NCBI GenBank assembly: GCA_036250195.1
Contig: JAVHZZ010000002.1
Span: forward strand, 71,228,205-71,292,204
Direction of reading: 5' to 3'
DNA: 64,000 bases
Origin: Mixophyes australis
Lineage: Eukaryota > Chordata > Amphibia > Anura > Limnodynastidae
Made by a program: the position numbers and the translations under genes. Positions 12,548-23,559 of the stretch are shown here, in pieces. Positions within the stretch are counted from its first letter, which is position 1; each line of letters begins with the position of its first letter. The notes under the pieces are model-generated. The model ran no database searches. It saw only the letters and a program-made list of their open reading frames with translations, and was not told the DNA's origin.

Positions 12548-14129
12548 GTTGGTAAGAAGGAGGGCCATTTATTATATGTGAATAATAATTATTTAAATAC
12601 TGGGCTGTTTGGGAGGATATAGGTTTATTTATTACATATGGATACTAATAATTTAATTATTAAACATGGGTGCATTGTTTGTTTTAACAACTTTATTTGT
12701 GCAAAGTTCAGGGTATCAACATCATCCAACATGGGTGTTTTTTAATGCCAGGGCTGGTTAGGTGGCGAGTGATATAGGGATAAATGTATTAACCTGCGGA
12801 TTTGTGAAATTGCAGAGGTAAATACCAGGTTCACAGATGATACAGGTAAGCAGAATGTATGTAGAGATCCCAAGCAGGATAAACACAGGAGCACAGCAGG
12901 AGGAAGTAACAACAATGAATAACAGGCTGTGACTGCAGAGTGTAACATCAATAACCAGCAATGTATGCTGGGAGTGATAGGTATAAATGAAAGACACCAA
13001 GTTGCATGGGATAATAGGTGAACAGGTTAACCCCTGATGCAACAAGAAAGGCACAATAGCAGCACCTCTGGAGGACAGAGGTACTGTTGCAAACACACTA
13101 GTAAAGTCTGATAGTCCAAGAGGCAGGCGCTGCCAGGCAAAGCCGCATTCACTGCAAGGGGCTTGCAGGCAGATCCTGACACACAGTCTGCCAACTCTCC
13201 TGGTGGAGCATTCCATTTGGGTGACTGTCCTACTCAGTCAGGACTTGTTCCGACTGCAAGGACAGTTTGGGAGGGTTGTCCTGCTTCCCACTGCTCTGCT
13301 TCCAGCATGGTCCGTCTATTTCAAGAGAATGGGAAGGGGTGGGAGAGCAGCCTCGTACTGTCTAAAATGACAGCCATACCACTTGCAATGCCCACTCTGG
13401 TGGCGTGGCATGGAAATCCCCTTCTAGAAAACCTTTGCTTGCCCCTGTATACATTGTATCTATTGTATATATTTTTGTGGCAGATGCTTCCATTTCCTGT
13501 CCCATTCAAGAGAATCCTCAGGGTTCAAGTGAACAACTTTCTCTGTGGAAATAAACCTGTAGGACACTTACAAGCATACTCTAGTTTCAATGATGTTTAA
13601 TTTGGCCAAATCCCTCATTCTGCAGACAGCCCTTAGCACCAATAAGTAGCTGTATCACAAAGGGGGACTTTCTGCATCAATGGACCCTATGGCTGGAGTT
13701 TGGTAACTGCAAGATTATAAGAATTAAGAATCTGCTATCTGAACACAGTAACTTAGATTTGTATTCCATTTATTCCTCGCCTTAAGAATTTTAAGAAAAC
13801 ATAATTAATGTTTTTGTCCATTACTTCAATTCCATTAATCCATTCCTTAATACACTATCTGCTGCACACTACACCATTATGCTGTGAATGTATAATCCTG
13901 TCCACCCTGAGAATAGTCCGGCAGCAGCCCAACTACAAAATGATGGCAAGGTGCCTGTGGTATCCGATTCCCCTCCTGAGTCCATTAGCAGAGTTTCACC
14001 ATCATCCTAGCAACTGGGGCATTTATTTACCCCAACAAACAAAGTGTTCTTTTCCAGGAAGTTGGAACCAGTTAGTGGAATCTTTAACTAATGAGTATAA
14101 GCTGGTGTTTTCTATCAGTATGCTTGGCT
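12548..14129. other. No gene seen
   Basis: About 1.6 kb of unique sequence. A short stretch near 13195-13290 (CTGCCAACTCTCC ... GACTGTCCTACTCAGTCAGG) resembles pieces at 23370 and 27600, so it is probably a scrap of a dispersed repeat. Open frames of 110-152 codons on either strand show no recognisable motif. Confidence 0.5.
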
Positions 14130-14263
14130 GTTATAAGTAGAGATGGGCGGGTCCGGTTCCCCGAGAAACGAACCCACCCGAACTTTGCCTATCCAAATAC
14201 CGAGCTGAGAAGCTCGGTACTCTCCCGCCCGCTCCGAATCCAAATCGAGGCCGAACATCATCG

Positions 14264-14317
14264 TGACGTCGTCGGATCTCGGGGCTCGGTTCTCGCGATA
14301 CTTTAACATTATAAATA
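14264..14317 (+). promoter_or_regulatory. Putative transposase promoter
   Basis: A TGACGTCG motif (14264-14271, one base from a CRE/ATF palindrome), a TCTCGCGATA palindromic motif at 14291-14300 and a TATAAATA box at 14310-14317 line up about 700 bp upstream of the transposase ATG, between the left TIR and the 5' repeat array. Position and order fit an RNA polymerase II promoter for the transposase transcript. Function is inferred from motifs only. Confidence 0.6.
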
Positions 14318-14480
14318 CACGCCTCCACAGCAATCCATCGCCATTTGACAGAGGGAGAGAGCAGGGTGTAGTCACAGGCTGATTAGAGCAGGGACAGAGA
14401 ATCCAATATTCTTCTTGCAATTGCTCTAACAAAAATCGCTAGAGAAGAGAGGAGGATAGAGGTTTATTATTTTTTTTTAA

Positions 14481-14980
14481 TATTTGGCACTCCACAGTGC
14501 TTTTGGGGTGTCCCCCATAATTGTGCATAAATATTTCTGGCTGTCAAAAGTCATATCTGTCAGCAGTATCTACCAACTAATTTTTAGCACTCCTTAGTGC
14601 TTTTGGGGTGTCCCCCATAATTGTGCATAAATATTTTTGGCTGTCAAAAGTCATATCTGTCAGCAGTATCTACCAAATAATTTTTAGCACTCCTCAGTGC
14701 TTTTGGGGTGTCCCCCATAATTGTGCATAAATATTTCTGACTGTCAAAAGTCATATCTGTCAGCAGTATCTACCAACTAATTTTTAGCACTCCACAGTGC
14801 TTTTGGGGTGTCCTCCCTAATTGTGCATAAATATTTCTGGCTGTCAAAAGTCATATCTGTCAGCAGTATCTACCAACTAATTTTTAGCACTCCTCAGTGC
14901 TTTTGGGGTGTCCCCCATAATTGTGCATAAATATTTCTGGCTGTCAAAAGTCATATCTGTCAGCAGTATCTACCAAATAA
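14481..14980 (+). repeat. Five 100-bp tandem repeats in the transposon 5' leader
   Basis: Unit starts fall at 14481 (diverged), 14581, 14681, 14781 and 14881, so the period is exactly 100 bp. Each contains TTTTGGGGTGTCC, AATTGTGCATAAATATTTCT and CTGTCAAAAGTCATATCTGT. Copies differ at only a few positions, so the array is young. It lies between the promoter block and the transposase start and would be part of the 5' untranslated region. Confidence 0.95.
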
Positions 14981-15011
14981 TTTTTACCACTACAAGTGCT
15001 TTGCGCTTAGA

Positions 15012-18000
15012 ATGGATTCAAAGCAGTCCACATATGATCAGAATGAGCAACCAGGTTCTGTCACCAGTCCTGATGTTAGTGTTCCCAGTACGTCATCTGG
15101 CCAAGGCGATGTCAAACAACAGATTGTTTCCAAATCAGTGCAAAAAACAAAACCCCCCAAAAAATTTACTGTATTGAAGCGAAAAAGAAGTGTTACTGAG
15201 CAAAAGTTAAGTGCCGATAAAAAAAAAATTGCAAACATGCCATTCTACACATGTAGTGGCAAAGAGAGAATGAGGCCTTTACCTTTGGCTATTAGTGGCA
15301 GATCCCAAAAAGTTACCCAGCCTACAATTGGTGCACAACTACTGTTACGCGTCAAAGCCGAGCTGCAAGATAACAGTAAGGCATTAGAGGAGAATGTTTG
15401 CTCTGATTCACAAATGACAACAATCCCTGTGGAGAGTCCATCCAACAGTGGGATGTCTAATGGTGAGCATTCTGCAGATGTGTGCCTTAATAGCCTGAGT
15501 GTAGCCGGTGATACCCAAATTGAGGATGCCACTTTGGAATTAGAAGAGGATGAGGGAGAGATTTGTGTAGGCGACGAGGGCGCTAATGAGGATGTTGATG
15601 AGGATGAGGTTGTTTGTGTAAGTCCTGCACCAGTGGCAGCAGTTCTGGCACATGACAAGAAAAAGGCCATTGTCATGCCTGGGCATAAAACAAAAAAATC
15701 CACTTCTTATGTGTGGAATAATTTCTACCCAAATTCAGACAACAATTGTATAGCCATTTGTAGTGTATGTCAAGCCACAGTCAGTCGAGGGAGGGACCTT
15801 AACCATCTTGGAACCTCGTCTATGTTACGCTATTTAACGAGAGTTCATGGCAAAGTGTTGGGAAAAGCTGAAAGTTCTTCCCAAAAGAATACAAGCACTC
15901 CATCATCAGCTAAGACCCTCCGCTCACCGACATCCCGACGGCTACAAAATACACCCACCACACCATCCTCATCAATATCCTCAGTAGCGCTTGGAGTTAG
16001 CCCGGCATCCCACTTAAGGCTGGATGACTCCTGCACTATTATTGATTCCTCTGAAGAAAGCGTTAGTCCCACTGCTGCTGCTGTTGTTGCTGCTGGGGGT
16101 GAATCGTCATCCCAGAGGCAGGTCAAGAAAATGAGCAGTCCTACATTTCAGCAATTAACTGTGAAACAATCATTTGCGAGGGGAAGCAAATATGACAGCA
16201 GTCACCCAGTCGCCAAGCGAATCACAGACGCCATGGCTGCAATGTTAGTGTTAGATCTGTGTCCAATCTCCACAATAAACGCAGCTGGTTTTTCACAGTT
16301 AATTGAGGTTTTGTGTCCGCGTTACAGAATTCCATCATGACACCATTTCTCCCGTAAAGCAATTCCACAACTATACCAAAAAGTGTGTAAAAATGTAGAG
16401 ATTGCGCTGAAAAATGCCATTCTGCCCACTGTCCACTTAACCACAGATATGTGGACAAGTGGAAGTGGCCAAACCAAAGACTATATGACTGTGACATCCC
16501 ACTGGGTTGGTCATTCACCTTCACCAGCAGGAACAGCAGCAGCATGTACACCACTACGTAACATTTGTCACAGGCAGGCCACTCTTTGTATCACCGGCTT
16601 CACTAACAGGCATACGGCTGACAATTTGTTACGCAAACTGAGAGATGTGATTGATGCATGGCTTATACCACTCGGACTCTCCCCAAGGTATGTAATTTCT
16701 GATAACGCCAACAATATAGTGCGAGCATTACAGCTGGGTGATTTCCAACATATTCCCTGTTTTGCTCACACCATCAACTTGGTGGTGCAGAGCTTCCTAC
16801 GAAATAACGGTGAGGTGCAGGAGATGCTTTCGGTGGCCCATAAAATTTCAGGCCATTTCAGGCATTCAGCCACAGCATGTAGGAGATTACAGCAGCTTCA
16901 AGAGCAGTTTAACTTGCCCTGCCACCAACTTAAGCAAGAGGTGGTAACTAGGTGGAATTCCACCCTGTACATGCTTCAGAGGATGGAGGAAAGGCGCAAA
17001 GCCATCCAAGCATATTGCACAAGCCATGACATTGGGAAAGGAGAGGGGATGTATTTCACTCTTGCACAGTGGGGAATCCTTTCAGTCCTGTGCAAGGTGC
17101 TGAAACCATTTGAAGTTGTGACGTGTGAGGTGAGTGCAGACTCTGCTAGTTTGAGCCAAGTCATTCCTTTAATTAGACTATTGGAAAAGCAGCTTGAGAA
17201 AATAAAGGAGGAGCTGAAAGCAAGCAATTCAGCAAAGTATGTTGGCCTTGTCGATCAAGTACTTAATTCGCTTCACAATGATCCTCGAGTTATTAAGATC
17301 TTGAACTCGGATCAGTACGTTTTGGCCACTGTGCTTGATCCAAGGTTTAAAACCTACATTGAGTCTTTACTTGTAAATGAGCGAGATGTGAACTTTTGCA
17401 AGGAGCTATTGCTCAGCAAGTTGGCCGCTGAACTGGGCCTTGGCTTGACAACGTGTCCTCCTCTACTTTCTCAAGCTGCTGCTGCTCGTAAAAATTTAAC
17501 CTTCCCAAAAAGAAGCAGGGAAGACGCAGGGGGCAGACCAGAACAATTTAACATCTGGGCTTGTTTGAAGGATTTTTCAAAAACATTTGTCACTTTGCCC
17601 ATAACTCCATCCAATACGAGTATAAACATGCAAAGGATGGTGGAGGATTACTTTCAAGAGGTAGTTGATATGGAAATGTCAGACAGTCCCTTTCCTTACT
17701 GGGAAGAAAACCAGGCCATTTGGAAACCCATGTACAAACTTGCTTTGCAATACCTAAACTGCCCACCCTCCAGTGTGTACTCTGAACGAGTGTTCAGCAC
17801 AGCAGGGAACTTAGTCAGTGATCACCGTAGAAGGTTACTTCCCAAAAATGTGGAGAAAATGATGTTTATAAAAATGAACTACATCTTCCATGAGGAATAC
17901 CTTCACCATCAAAGACATCCAAGCACTGACTGTTCTCTAATGGCGGATTCAAGCGGCGATGAATTGATAGTCCGTGATGATGACGTGCACACTGATGAGG

Positions 18001-18056
18001 GTGAGGATGAAGCTGAAGATGATGACGATAACATCTTTTTAAAACTTTCAATGTAA
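15012..18056 (+). pseudogene. hAT transposase with BED finger, one in-frame stop
   Basis: Single-exon frame of about 1,014 codons encoding a DNA transposase. N-terminal third is low-complexity with an acidic patch. A BED-type zinc finger follows: W235, then C250-x2-C253, with H279 as last ligand. The catalytic region shows TTDMWTS (D479), a VISDNANN motif (D564), then FAHTINLVVQ and TRWNSTLYML. The C-terminal hAT dimerisation domain runs from about residue 917 (CPPSSVYSERVFSTAG, E925), followed by an acidic tail. The only interruption is TGA at 16338-16340 (codon 443). The frame continues unchanged past it into the FSR..IP.LY context typical of the family. A CGA arginine codon decayed at its CpG would explain the stop; that is inference. 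Residue 274 is Tyr where BED fingers normally have a zinc-binding His. Start chosen as the first ATG of the frame after the repeats. Confidence 0.95.
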
Positions 18057-18194
18057 GTGTAGGGTGCAATCTACCCCCAAAGAGGAAAGGGACTTGTGGC
18101 ATTTCCATATCACGTACCGTCTTGAAAGGCTGCTGTTTGGCCAATTTCTCCTTAAGGGTAGGGTGTCATAGACAGAGTGACCCCAAACTGCCTT

Positions 18195-18600
18195 TGTCCA
18201 TTTCTCTTAATATTGTACAGTCTATAACGGCTGATTTTTTTGGTATTTTATACAAGTGGAGGGAGGCCTAGAGAGAGACAGAAACCAAACTGGCTTTCTC
18301 CATGTCAATTAATATTGTACAGTCTATAACGGCTGAATTTTTTGGTATTTTATACAAGTGGAGGGGAGCCTATAGAGCCAGAAACCAAACTGGCTTTGTC
18401 CATTTCAATTAATATTGTACAGTCTATAATGGCTGAATTTTTTTGTATTTTCGACAAGTGGAGGGGGGCCTTTAGAGCCAGAAACCAAACTGGCTTTGTC
18501 CATTTCAATTAATATTGTACAGTCTATAATGGCTGAATGTTTTGGTTTTTTATACAAGTGGAGGGGGGCCTATAGAGACAGAAAGCAAACTGCCTTTTTC
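18195..18600 (+). repeat. About 100-bp tandem repeats in the transposon 3' leader
   Basis: TATTGTACAGTCTATAA recurs at 18211, 18313, 18413 and 18513, giving periods of 102, 100 and 100 bp, plus a partial fifth unit. Units share CAAACTGGCTTTGTCCATTT and TATACAAGTGGAGGG. It lies downstream of the transposase stop and mirrors the 5' array in period but not in sequence. Confidence 0.93.
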
Positions 18601-18711
18601 CATTTCTTTACATATTTAACTATAAGTGTAGGGTGTAATATACATCCAAAGATGATGGCTGCATTGCCAATATGCATAGATGGAGAGGAAGACAATCTGT
18701 TTTGTGTGTAG

Positions 18712-18717
18712 AATAAA
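18712..18717 (+). terminator. AATAAA polyadenylation signal for the transposase transcript
   Basis: A canonical AATAAA about 650 bp downstream of the transposase stop and about 230 bp before the right TIR. It is the best-placed polyadenylation signal within the element. Confidence 0.55.
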
Positions 18718-18955
18718 TGAAGGCCTACCAACGAAGAATTAAACTGTTTTTTTGGATGATTTATTACCTCTACAATTAGATTACTTATCTCTAAAACAGT
18801 TGGAGCACTAAATTGGGTTATTTTAGGCCCAAAAACATTGATTTTCCAACAAAATAGCAAAACAAAACAAAACCAAAACCAAAACACGCAATGGCGGTTT
18901 TGCAAAACCAAAACCAAAACACGACGGTAATTCAGTGACCATCTCTAGTTATAAG

Positions 18956-20545
18956 GGGCATAGGCCTTTCTCAGATCTACAAATACATATGCTGTAGATA
19001 TAGCCATTCAGCCAGTAGTTGGAGTTAACATAACAAGACTGGACATTTTGTGGTTAGTATGAATCAGGGACAAAGCGGTTTAAAGTAATAAAACAACAGC
19101 ACCAGCCTACATGTTGACAATAAAATGCTAGGGTAACAGCTTAAGGTAAGAAATCAGCCATGTCCTCCTTCAGAGTAACAATGGTTTTCCACCATGCGCA
19201 TTGTCCATGATATCTGTAGACCAGCAGCAGGAGCACTAGGAGCAGACTGATTTCCTGGGGCAATTCCATTGACTGAGAAGTGGATGTGCACTGGGCGGAC
19301 AAGTTAGCGCACTTGTGCACAAAAAGTGAATTATTTCTTTCCCATAACATACATGGCTGATTGGTCTACAGTTAGTGTACCTAAAAGCAGCCATGTTGTG
19401 GCCTACAGCAATTTTCTGTGAGTGTAGTCTTTCCGTTAGCTAGGAACAAAATGCCTGTGAAGATGACAGATGCACTTTCCTTCCGTCTGAGTCAGCTACA
19501 AGAAACAAACTCCTCTGTTACTGAAGTAGTTCATTAGTTATTTTGGAGAGGGTTTACCCTGCTTTAACACCCTATAGCAGCCCGATGCCTTGAAGTAATA
19601 CCCTTTCAGTTGTCGTTCTGCGAAACTTTTACCTCAGTTCCACAGTTATCTCAGTACCACAGTTATCTGTGAGGCTAGCTCTGCATGGATATCTGATCGT
19701 AGAATGAATAATTACGCACAGGCTGATGTACCAATGTACCAATTAACATCAAATATATTGCTAGTGTTTACGGCATGCTCCCTGTGGGGAGCATAATACA
19801 ATTAACAATGTTACTGGGGGAGTTTTAAAGAGTGGGGGGCGGTTATATTGTATACCAGGAATGCTGCACTGTGCCAAGTGTAATTGCTGTTTCCCCACTT
19901 TGCATGGAGATTCCATATCCGCTTTATATCCCTGCACTGAACACCCTGTGGAGAGTCGTCTGTAGATTCATTAACTGGAGTGAGGATGTAAAAAGCAGAA
20001 GAGTGTAACATTTTAATTAGCCCTGAACAATAAACAGGCTTAATGAGCGGCATGAAAGTTCCCATGTGAACTCTGAGTGGTCTTAAGGAAGGGAGGGCCC
20101 ATTACACCCTCAGCTAATTTCATGCTGACTCTGTGCCCTACGATCCTCATTATTAGATAAATATGTGGTCACCTTAAGTCTGTGTGCGCTTGTTTATTGC
20201 TTCCTCTTCCTCACAGACAATCCTAATGACAATGAGCTACTGTAAAGAATGCAGACGTCAAAGGCAGGACACTCATATTTACACATCAGTCAAACAGAGA
20301 GGTTCTCCATCACATAGGCACACCTGGGAGCTTAGAAGCTTCTGAAATACACACATGCTCATCTTACAAGTGCTAGGGTTCCATATACATTGCAGCTGTT
20401 TATTCCAGAGCCTACGTGCTTCTTATTTGGCCTTAAATGCTGTAAAAGTGTGTCCTACATGCAAGCCTTGCTAAGAAGGTGAGTCTGGATTATGTCAATA
20501 TATTTCCAAACTTGCAAGTTTAAGTTTAATGTACACAACTAACAC
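18956..20545. other. No gene seen
   Basis: About 1.6 kb of unique sequence between two members of one hAT family. No repeats, motifs or exon-like frames that I can support. Confidence 0.5.
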
Positions 20546-20553
20546 ATTATTTT

Positions 20554-21122
20554 TAGAGATACTCACTGACCCCCGTGAACTGGGTTTGGTTTTGGTTTTG
20601 GATCTGGATTAGCTTCGTGTTTTGGTTTTGCCAAAACCGCCCTTGCGTGTTTTGGTTTTGGTTTTGAATCCTGATTTATTGTTCTAAAATCCCTATTTTT
20701 TGCTAAAATCACATATTTTTGCTTCCCCTCCCCTACATTATTATTAACCTCAATAACACTAATTTCAAGTCATTTGCAGTCAATTTTGACCACCTCACAG
20801 GTCACAATATTATTTTCATACAGTTTTGGACAAATACTGCAGCGACCTGGCTGGATGGTAAGCGACAGAGCAATGACTCAAACACACGGCAGTTCCTAGC
20901 AGTGGCAGAAAAGAAAAATGGTGCAAGTGGAATTGTCCTTGGGACTGCTCTCGCTCGCACCCACCGTTATGTTGGATCTTAAAAAGGAATCCAAAACTCG
21001 CGAGATCCATTTTGCCTCAATTCCGAAAAAGCGCGAAGATACCGAGTCGGCTCGGCTCGGTACTCGGATCTGCTAAGTTCGGGTATGTTCGGTTCTCGGG
21101 GAACCGAGCCTGAGCATCTCTA
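20554..21122 (-). mobile_element. Internally deleted derivative of the 14138 hAT family, inverted
   Basis: A 569-bp element with 8-bp duplications ATTATTTT (20546-20553 and 21123-21130) and ends TAGAGAT / ATCTCTA. Its left part matches the complement of the right end of the big hAT (TTTTGGTTTTGG motifs, CAAAACCGCC, GCGTGTTTTGG). Its right part matches the complement of the big element's left end (GGTTCTCGGGGAACCGAG, CTCGGTACTCGGAT). All of the coding region and both repeat arrays are absent, which makes it a MITE-like derivative mobilisable only in trans. It is oriented opposite to its relative. Confidence 0.93.
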
Positions 21123-21620
21123 ATTATTTTTCATATTTACAGCTCAACCAGCGCACTGAAAGTTCAGGCTAAGCAACAGCAGATGAAGGCATAACTATAG
21201 TCATAGAAGCTCACTAACATAAGGCCCAGAAGTGACAGCTTCCTGAATATGTGCATGGAAAGGATCCTTAGGGTAACATTTGCTAAAGTGCGGTTTTGCT
21301 AAACAGGTTTTTCAGTGATGTTATTGGCAGTTTTCAAACCTCCAGATTTAGTAAAGGCCAAACCACGGGAAAAACAATATTTTACAAAACGCCACATTAG
21401 AAATCGGTGTCCTTATTTTTTGACATCTACAGAAATCCTGCTGGTTGACCTCACTTGCCTGTCACAATGTAAAAATAAGGATGTAAAAATAAAAATAAAT
21501 AAAGCAGCATTGGGCTGGGTCGTCTGTGGAACAAACTTTCAAGCCCCTGCATCTAGAGTGGTCCAGGCCAATGCTTAGTAGCACTGGGCTTCTCCTGTTA
21601 CCCCTGGCCAGTGGGCACAT

Positions 21621-22395
21621 GGGTTAAAATATACAAAAATAGTGCCTGCTCTTGTGGCACTACAAATACCAGCATGCACATGGAAGGCAGTGCTTCTAGA
21701 ACTCTTAGTGCCACAAGAGTGCATTACAAGTGTTTCCTGCCTAAGGAGAATTTGAAAACAGTGTGCCCCTTTAGTATGTGAGAAATAGCTGTGCCTCCGT
21801 CAGATTGATAATGAAGAACTGTTTCCTCTTCATAATAAGGAAGAACTGTGCCATATTCATATAAATAAATATATATTTATTTAGTCCCCATTAATGTTTT
21901 TAATATAATTTGTCAGATCATTTTACCGGTTGTGTAGTAAGTAATTATCTGGAATCTTCTGTTTTTGACATAATCGATATGGAATGAAAATAAAAACAGA
22001 GACGACATGGACCTCTCCTGAGGACCTCCTGATGTGAGTTAATGTCTGGTAAGCCCACCTACTTAATAGATGGGCAGCCAATCAGGAGCGGTCTCTCCTC
22101 CGTTAATAGGGACTAAATAATTCTTTATAATATGAAGGCGCACAGTTATTAATTATTAATATAAAGGGCACAGTTCTTCATTATTAATATGAAGGGGGCA
22201 CAGTTATTCATTATTAATACAAAAGGGCACAGTTCTTTTTTAAATATTAAGGGAAATTAGTTATTTATTCTCCTGCTGGGGCCAACTCTTTTAGTACACT
22301 CTTGTGGTACTAGTGTTACAATGTACTGCCATCCATATGCATGTTGGCACCTGTACTGCCACAAGGATGGGCACTATTTTTGTACATTTTAACCC
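21621..22395. mobile_element. Unclassified DNA element with about 105-bp inverted ends
   Basis: Arms at 21621-21728 and 22292-22395 are inverted copies (GGGTTAAAATATACAAAAAT at the left; ATTTTTGTACATTTTAACCC at the right), including CTTGTGGCA and GCATGCACATGG-like blocks. The interior holds short repeats of GGGCACAGTT and TTATTAATATGAAG at 22130-22250. I could not fix a target duplication or class, and no transposase remains. Confidence 0.65.
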
Positions 22396-22419
22396 TGGTA
22401 CCCTTTGCTCAGGGGTACT

Positions 22420-22702
22420 CAGGGCCTCCATCAGAGGGGTACGGGGCTGTCACAGGCAGATCACATGATCGCAGGGGGAATGATTCCTCCACCCCTGCGA
22501 TCGCATTCTGGTGCCTGGCTGTCACGGTGAGAGCCAGGCTGAAGACAGAGTTGCGGAGACCAGCGGACTGCAAGACAGCGGGCCCCCAGGTAAGTATGTA
22601 TTGCGCTGTTGCTCATAAAAGGGGGCGCTCATCGGGGGGGGGGGGAGAGCAGGGGGCATGGGGGGCCCGTACTGGGCCCCATGATTTCTGAAGGCGGCCC
22701 TG
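22420..22702 (+). mobile_element. Short non-autonomous hAT element
   Basis: Ends CAGGGCCTCCATCAGA and the complement of CAGGGCCGCCTTCAGA. Flanks GGGGTACT (22412-22419) and GGAGTACC (22703-22710) are an 8-bp duplication with two differences. Inside is a stem GATCGCAGGGG / CCCCTGCGATC and a perfect donor-type CAGGTAAGT at 22587-22595. It has no minisatellite. It sits just outside the right arm of the preceding long-TIR element. Confidence 0.82.
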
Positions 22703-22948
22703 GGAGTACCAGAAGAGGCACAATTTCCTTAATGCTTACCATCAAGCACTCTGGAAAAGTACATTCTGTCATCTTATTCACTATAGAAATCAATTAGCTT
22801 TGGATACACATCCATTCACACCTTGAAGACTACAAACTGGACAGAAATTGCTATTGGCGCAAAAAAAGTCCATGTGCATCTGCCTTAAGAAAGCATCTAA
22901 GGTGATCTTTTACACAGTTGGTTGATGTGTACAATATGTATGTACTAA

Positions 22949-23551
22949 CAGGTCCGCCATCAGGGAGGAACAAGGGGTAGAGGTGTAAGGGGCCCGGATG
23001 GATGCCATGAAATGACTGCTCCATCCCTTTTTTTTGTCCCTCTCTTTTTTTTTGATGAGGCGGCCTCCAGTCACTGATAGGATGGGAACGAGCCACCTGG
23101 GGCCAGCCTTTACACTGGCTGCAGCAGGATCTGCAGAAGAACGGATACAGATCTATTACTCTCTTACCTTCTCCACATGTGCCTGCCCCTCCTTCATTGA
23201 TGTCCTATCGTGCGCAACCTCGCACCCCTAGGACACCAGTGCTGACCATCATGAAACAAGAGAGGCAGACACAAAAGTCTGCCTCTCCGACACTGCACTG
23301 GCACTGGAAGAAGGATAGAGGGAGGGGGGGGGGTCTATGTGGCCACTGCTCTCCAGGTCCCTATTTTGGGTGACTGTCCTGCTCAGTCAGGACAAGGTCC
23401 ATGTCCATGTGGTGGAATTCTAGAGCAATTGAGGGGTATGTGGAAGGAGTCTTAGATGAGTGATTTTGGTGTACCAAAATAATATTCGAAGAAGGGAAGG
23501 GAGCGCCTGTTTCATTTGAACTGGGCTCCACAATTTCTGATGGCAGCCCTG
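22949..23551 (-). mobile_element. Non-autonomous hAT element
   Basis: Ends CAGGTCCGCCATCAGG and the complement of CAGGGCTGCCATCAGAAA; flanks TGTACTAA (22941-22948) and TCTACTAA (23552-23559) differ by one base. A donor-like AAGGTAAG motif lies on the minus strand near 23165, which suggests a minus orientation. Near 23370 it contains GGTGACTGTCCTGCTCAGTC, shared with scraps at 13230 and 27600. Confidence 0.85.
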
Positions 23552-23559
23552 TCTACTAA

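Larger units (their letters stand above)
14138..18947 (+). mobile_element. Complete, near-autonomous hAT transposon
   Basis: A 4,810-bp element bounded by perfect 8-bp target duplications GTTATAAG (14130-14137 and 18948-18955) and ends TAGAGATGG / CCATCTCTA. In order it carries GC-rich subterminal sequence with CCGAG motifs, a promoter-like block (14264-14317), five 100-bp tandem repeats, a transposase frame with one in-frame stop (15012-18056), a second array of about 100-bp repeats, a polyadenylation signal, and a 3' subterminal region rich in AAAACCAAAACC motifs. The internally deleted relative at 20554-21122 confirms the end definitions. The family is hAT from its TSD length and transposase; I cannot name the subfamily. 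Confidence 0.97.

Noticed and set aside
12758..13600. Open frames of about 150 codons on both strands
   Set aside because: Both strands are open over the same stretch and neither shows motifs; likely chance, partly over a dispersed repeat scrap.
15245..16126. Minus-strand open frames of 93 and 152 codons
   Set aside because: They are antisense to the supported hAT transposase frame and show no motif.
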